Positions 60,771-64,000 of a stretch of 64,000 bases of DNA are shown here, one piece after another (positions within the stretch are counted from its first letter, which is position 1; each line of letters starts with the position of its first letter). The position numbers and the translations under genes were made by a program. The DNA is from Kudoa neothunni. Taxonomy: Eukaryota; Cnidaria. The notes beneath the pieces are model-generated. The model saw nothing but the letters and a program-made list of their open reading frames with translations. It was not told where the DNA came from and ran no database searches. Where the stretch lies: contig OZ199839.1 in assembly GCA_964304625.1 (NCBI GenBank), positions 62,001 to 126,000 of the forward strand, read 5' to 3'.

Positions 60771-62962
60771 TCAATCAGTTAATTCGTGTTGACAATCTGG
60801 ACAGGTGATTACAATTATTTTCAATTTATGTATTGAGCACACTGGCTTATTGCAAGATGTGCATTTCATTTGTGTTTTACGGTCAATATTTCTTGGACAA
60901 AATATGCATCTAACTCTTGAGCATGATAATTTTTCGTTTCCAGTTGCAATTTCAGGAATATAATTAAAATTGTTGAAAATTTTGAATCTGTATTGTAGAC
61001 TAAAATGATATTTGTTGCCAGTTTGCTCTTTACGCAAAACGATTGGTGTTATTAATTGAATACCCAAATCACGAAGGAAAACTTGACGTCTACTTCGATC
61101 ATTTGACCGCTACTCGGGAAACTTAACCATCCAGATAACGTACGCGTTCAGCGCCGATATGTCAATCAATTCCATAAAAACGCGAAAAGGCCAACGATTG
61201 GTTCTACTACTTCTAGAACAACTACATAATTTAGTCATTCGATCCCCATTATCACTGCGCCTTTCGGTTGATTATAATAGATGATGACTTGAGGTTTCTT
61301 TTCGCCACTTTAAATAGAGCTATCGTGTAATTCGCTTGATAGCACTATCACGTTTTTGTTTTTCTTTGGAATATGCGAGACGATAGTTAAATCGTCTGAA
61401 AAACAAAACATGTTAGAATACTCAGGTCGACCCTTTACATTAAAAATGTTTTGCAGGATGAATCCGTTGTTTTTCCTAAGAGTCCCCGTCAACGTTAGAT
61501 TCTTCTCTAACAAAAATAATGCTAGAGGGACCATCATGAAAAAATTGTCCGGTGTTACTCCACGACTACTTCCATAAAAGGAGAAACCAAGTCTATAACG
61601 ACTCTTTCTCCGTGATTTTTTTTTCTCGCACGCCATTAATTTTTCCGAGATATGGCTTTAGATTTAATAAATAAGACGTATCTACGTCTGAGGCCACCCA
61701 TAACTTCATTCCGAGGCGGTCGGGTTTATTTTTCATATAAACCCGGGAAGGACATCGTCCACGGAGGGACACTATCCTTTCATCTACAGTTATGTGAGTG
61801 CCTGGAGAATAATGTCGTGTGAAGGCGGAGTTTACTTCTTTGAACATCTCATCGATGGCTTCATATGGATTTTTGATTCCAAAATGCGGTCTTTACTCGT
61901 TCCCCTGTTGTCAAATCAAATACTCTTATATATAAGACTGAAACGATCTCTAGGGGTCGCAACAGACACAAAGTGTCGTTTAAACATGGGATTCAGGCTC
62001 CACAATTGTTTAAATGACAATTTGGAACCATTACACCTCCTTGCAGCTGTCCAAACATCAATAAAGGTCTTAAGTTCCTCCATAGTAATGAGTTCCTTAT
62101 TTTGATATTTGGCTCTTGACAAACAGTATTCGTTTGTATAATACAATATTTTTTCCAAAATAATTTCTGAATAAAATAATAGAAAAGATCCAAAAATTGA
62201 ATCTACGTTATTGGATTCATCGGTGAGTCCGGAAATTGGAAGATCCTTGTTGTGGCTTTTATTCTTTCGTTTTATTTGGTCACAGCAATTCCACTCAAAG
62301 CCACTTTTTGAATGGCAAATATTAAGATTCTCCGCAGAATCATTGTTGTCGATCTCAGTATCGTTATCTCAATTAAAATCTTCGTCTGTTGACGAGTTCA
62401 TCTATGCTACATGATCTTCACAATATGAAATATCTGACGACCCTTTAAATTCAACGTCACGGTCTACTTCACTGTTTTCGTCGGAATCGTTTAACATATC
62501 TTCGTATAATTTTCTTGGCATAACCTTAAAAGAATTTTTTCAGTCAAAAATAAAAATAAATTTATAGTTACTATTAATATAACTGTAAACAAATAGAGTG
62601 TGATTAAACTAATCCACATATCGTTATTTATCGGTAAACAGTCAAAAATTAATTGTTCTGATTAACATTTTAACTATTTAACTCTTATATTGATTTTTAC
62701 GATTTTTTATCTATAACTATTGTAAATTATGGAGCAAAATATTAATGTTTAGAACGAATTTATGAAACAGGCATTACGATAAAGCCATAATTTTACAGAA
62801 TGTTTGTACAAATATCTTTTGTTCGAATATAAATTCAAAGAAGAATTAATTATCTTGGAATTGTTAAAAACATGAGAAATGTGAAGTCAAAATCAGCGAA
62901 AAAAATATTAAAATACGAAAATTGGGGTCGAGATTGACCCCACACCGCCCCACAGGGGTTAA
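60771..62962 (-). mobile_element. piggyBac transposon, second family, degraded
   Basis: Minus strand. It starts at ATG 62519-62521 with an acidic leader (MPRKLYEDMLNDSDENSE). Then come RCNGSKLSFKQLWSLNP, the catalytic ITVDERIVSLRGRCPSR, KLWVASDVDTSYLL, TGTLRKNNGF, IVSHIPKKNKNVIVLSS, and the C-terminal Cys-rich domain CSRVRCIFCPRN, MKCTSCNKPVCSIH, TCPDCQHEL. The right end reads ggggtcgagattgacccc then cagggg and TTAA at 62959-62962. Several stops and frame changes interrupt it. The sequence differs clearly from the 57.4-59.8 kb copy, so it is a separate lineage. Confidence 0.8.
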
Positions 62963-63205
62963 AGATTGTTTTCGTTCTTTTAAGTTTTTCTGATTAAATA
63001 ATCCCGTTATTTGGCAAAATCTGGTATTTTGTTACTACTAAAATTTTCATTTTACATTAAACAATAATCGAAAGGATGATATTATAAACAAGTTTTGAGT
63101 ATATTCTGTTCGACACAGGATTATATACAGAGATTAATATTTTTTTAATTTTTCGAGATTTATTTTAATTTAAATTAGTCCACTCCCAGGCAAAGGTTAG
63201 TTTTC
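62963..63205. repeat. Repeat shared with 50301-50570
   Basis: It begins right after the terminal TTAA and aligns over about 250 bp with the sequence right of the other minus-strand piggyBac copy, ending in the shared ttaaattagtccactccc. Similarity is roughly 65-75 percent by eye. Confidence 0.55.
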
Positions 63206-63894
63206 GCGCTATTAGTATATAAGTAGATATAGCCAAAAAAAGAGTGAGATGTATTACACCCCAAAAATCGTTTGAAGATTAATATACCAATGAGGAATTG
63301 TTTAAAAAAGTTTTCCATAACGATCTTTAGTGTTTCCTCAATATTTTAGAAAGACCCTATCCTTAGTACAATAGATGACGGGTAGTTTGTAATCCCATTG
63401 GGACCTCAACAAATTCACGAATCACACGTCGTCGACCGCATGTTCCGAAACATAAATGAATTGGCCATATGCGATTTTTCTTGATCTTGACTTTACTAAT
63501 GATTATTTTTAAATGAAAATATGCATTAGAAAACATTTATCTGACAAAAATAAATATAATTTTATTTCGAGAAAGTCCGGAATTCTTGTAATCCCAAGTT
63601 GTTCCAAAAGTCCATAATTTACGTATCTTTCATTCGATAGAACAAATAATATATCAATGAAGTTAAATAAATTTTTAACATTATTAGTTTTGATAAAAAA
63701 GGTTAATATAAAGGAATATGAGAATTACTTAGATCCAGTGAATGACCTTCGTCTATCGTTGCCAAGAAATTAATCTGTCTTTAATGGTAAAATTTCAAGA
63801 AGCAACACAAAAAATCAATTTTATCTTTTAATATAATTATATTATACATTGATCTTTAGCATTATTAACTTTTTATATTAAAAAGGAAGTGACT
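63206..63894. other. Intergenic, nothing recognised
   Basis: AT-rich sequence without exon-like stretches or identifiable element ends. Confidence 0.4.
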
Positions 63895-64000
63895 ATTGAC
63901 ATAGATCATAATATCCAGGTAGGTATAATTTTGAATGCATTTAATTATTTCTGACCCACCGCTTCGTTTTTAAGGGCAGAAATAATTAAGTATAGCAGAT
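63895..64000 (+). repeat. Dispersed repeat shared with 21285-21400, cut by window end
   Basis: cataatatccaggtaggtat and about 100 bp of following text match 21290-21400 in the same orientation. Confidence 0.6.

Noticed and set aside
1-64000. Retroviral, LTR or Polinton remains
   Set aside because: No reverse transcriptase, integrase, protease, capsid-like or LTR structure was recognised on either strand.

Overview
This is a eukaryotic, AT-rich window (intergenic DNA is very AT-rich, exons less so). Genes are split into many small exons by very short GT-AG introns, mostly 33 to 70 nt. The few introns above 1 kb hold transposons. The protein set is animal-like: a secreted ADAM-type disintegrin metalloprotease, an ATP7-type copper ATPase, USP7, USP14, a SWEET sugar transporter, REV7/MAD2L2 and a PDZ protein. 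Together with the tiny introns this suggests a compact-gene, AT-rich animal, perhaps a parasitic lineage such as a myxozoan or orthonectid. The species cannot be fixed from sequence alone. No retrovirus, LTR element or Polinton was recognised.

Layout. 1-707: end of a Helitron. 1270-2207 (-): 3' part of a PDZ-domain gene, followed by exon-like + strand sequence that I cannot name. 7303-11537 (+): ATP7-like copper pump, 14 exons, 1021 aa. 12621-13030: tRNA-derived SINE. 13275-20035 (+): USP14, 17 exons, 523 aa, with a Helitron in one long intron and probably another in a second. 20-25.6 kb: repeats and a piggyBac remnant. 25650-26629 (+): SWEET transporter, 6 exons, 217 aa, convergent with REV7 (26715-27570, -; 2 exons). 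A 1.5 kb element with about 110 bp inverted ends abuts the REV7 start codon. 29.7-30.3 kb: Tigger transposase fragment, then a 200-base assembly gap and a SINE tail. 30.7-39.3 kb: gene-poor, with a piggyBac MITE and a Tigger-like end. 39977-46849 (+): USP7, 6 exons, 1212 aa, with a hAT element in its largest intron. 48-50.3 kb: degraded piggyBac. 51274-53915 (-): 3' two thirds of an ADAM gene ending in a 16-unit coding minisatellite. 56.4-63 kb: three more piggyBac copies.

How the exon models were made: exon joins were worked out by hand from GT/AG sites, reading phase and family alignment from memory. For ATP7, USP14, USP7, SWEET, REV7 and the ADAM 3' part every join keeps the reading frame, which is strong internal support. 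No database search was run.

Functionally the genes are unrelated housekeeping or secreted functions: copper export, two ubiquitin proteases (one proteasome-linked, one with TRAF/MATH and Ubl domains), sugar transport, translesion synthesis/HORMA signalling and extracellular proteolysis. Nothing suggests co-regulation except close convergent packing of SWEET and REV7.
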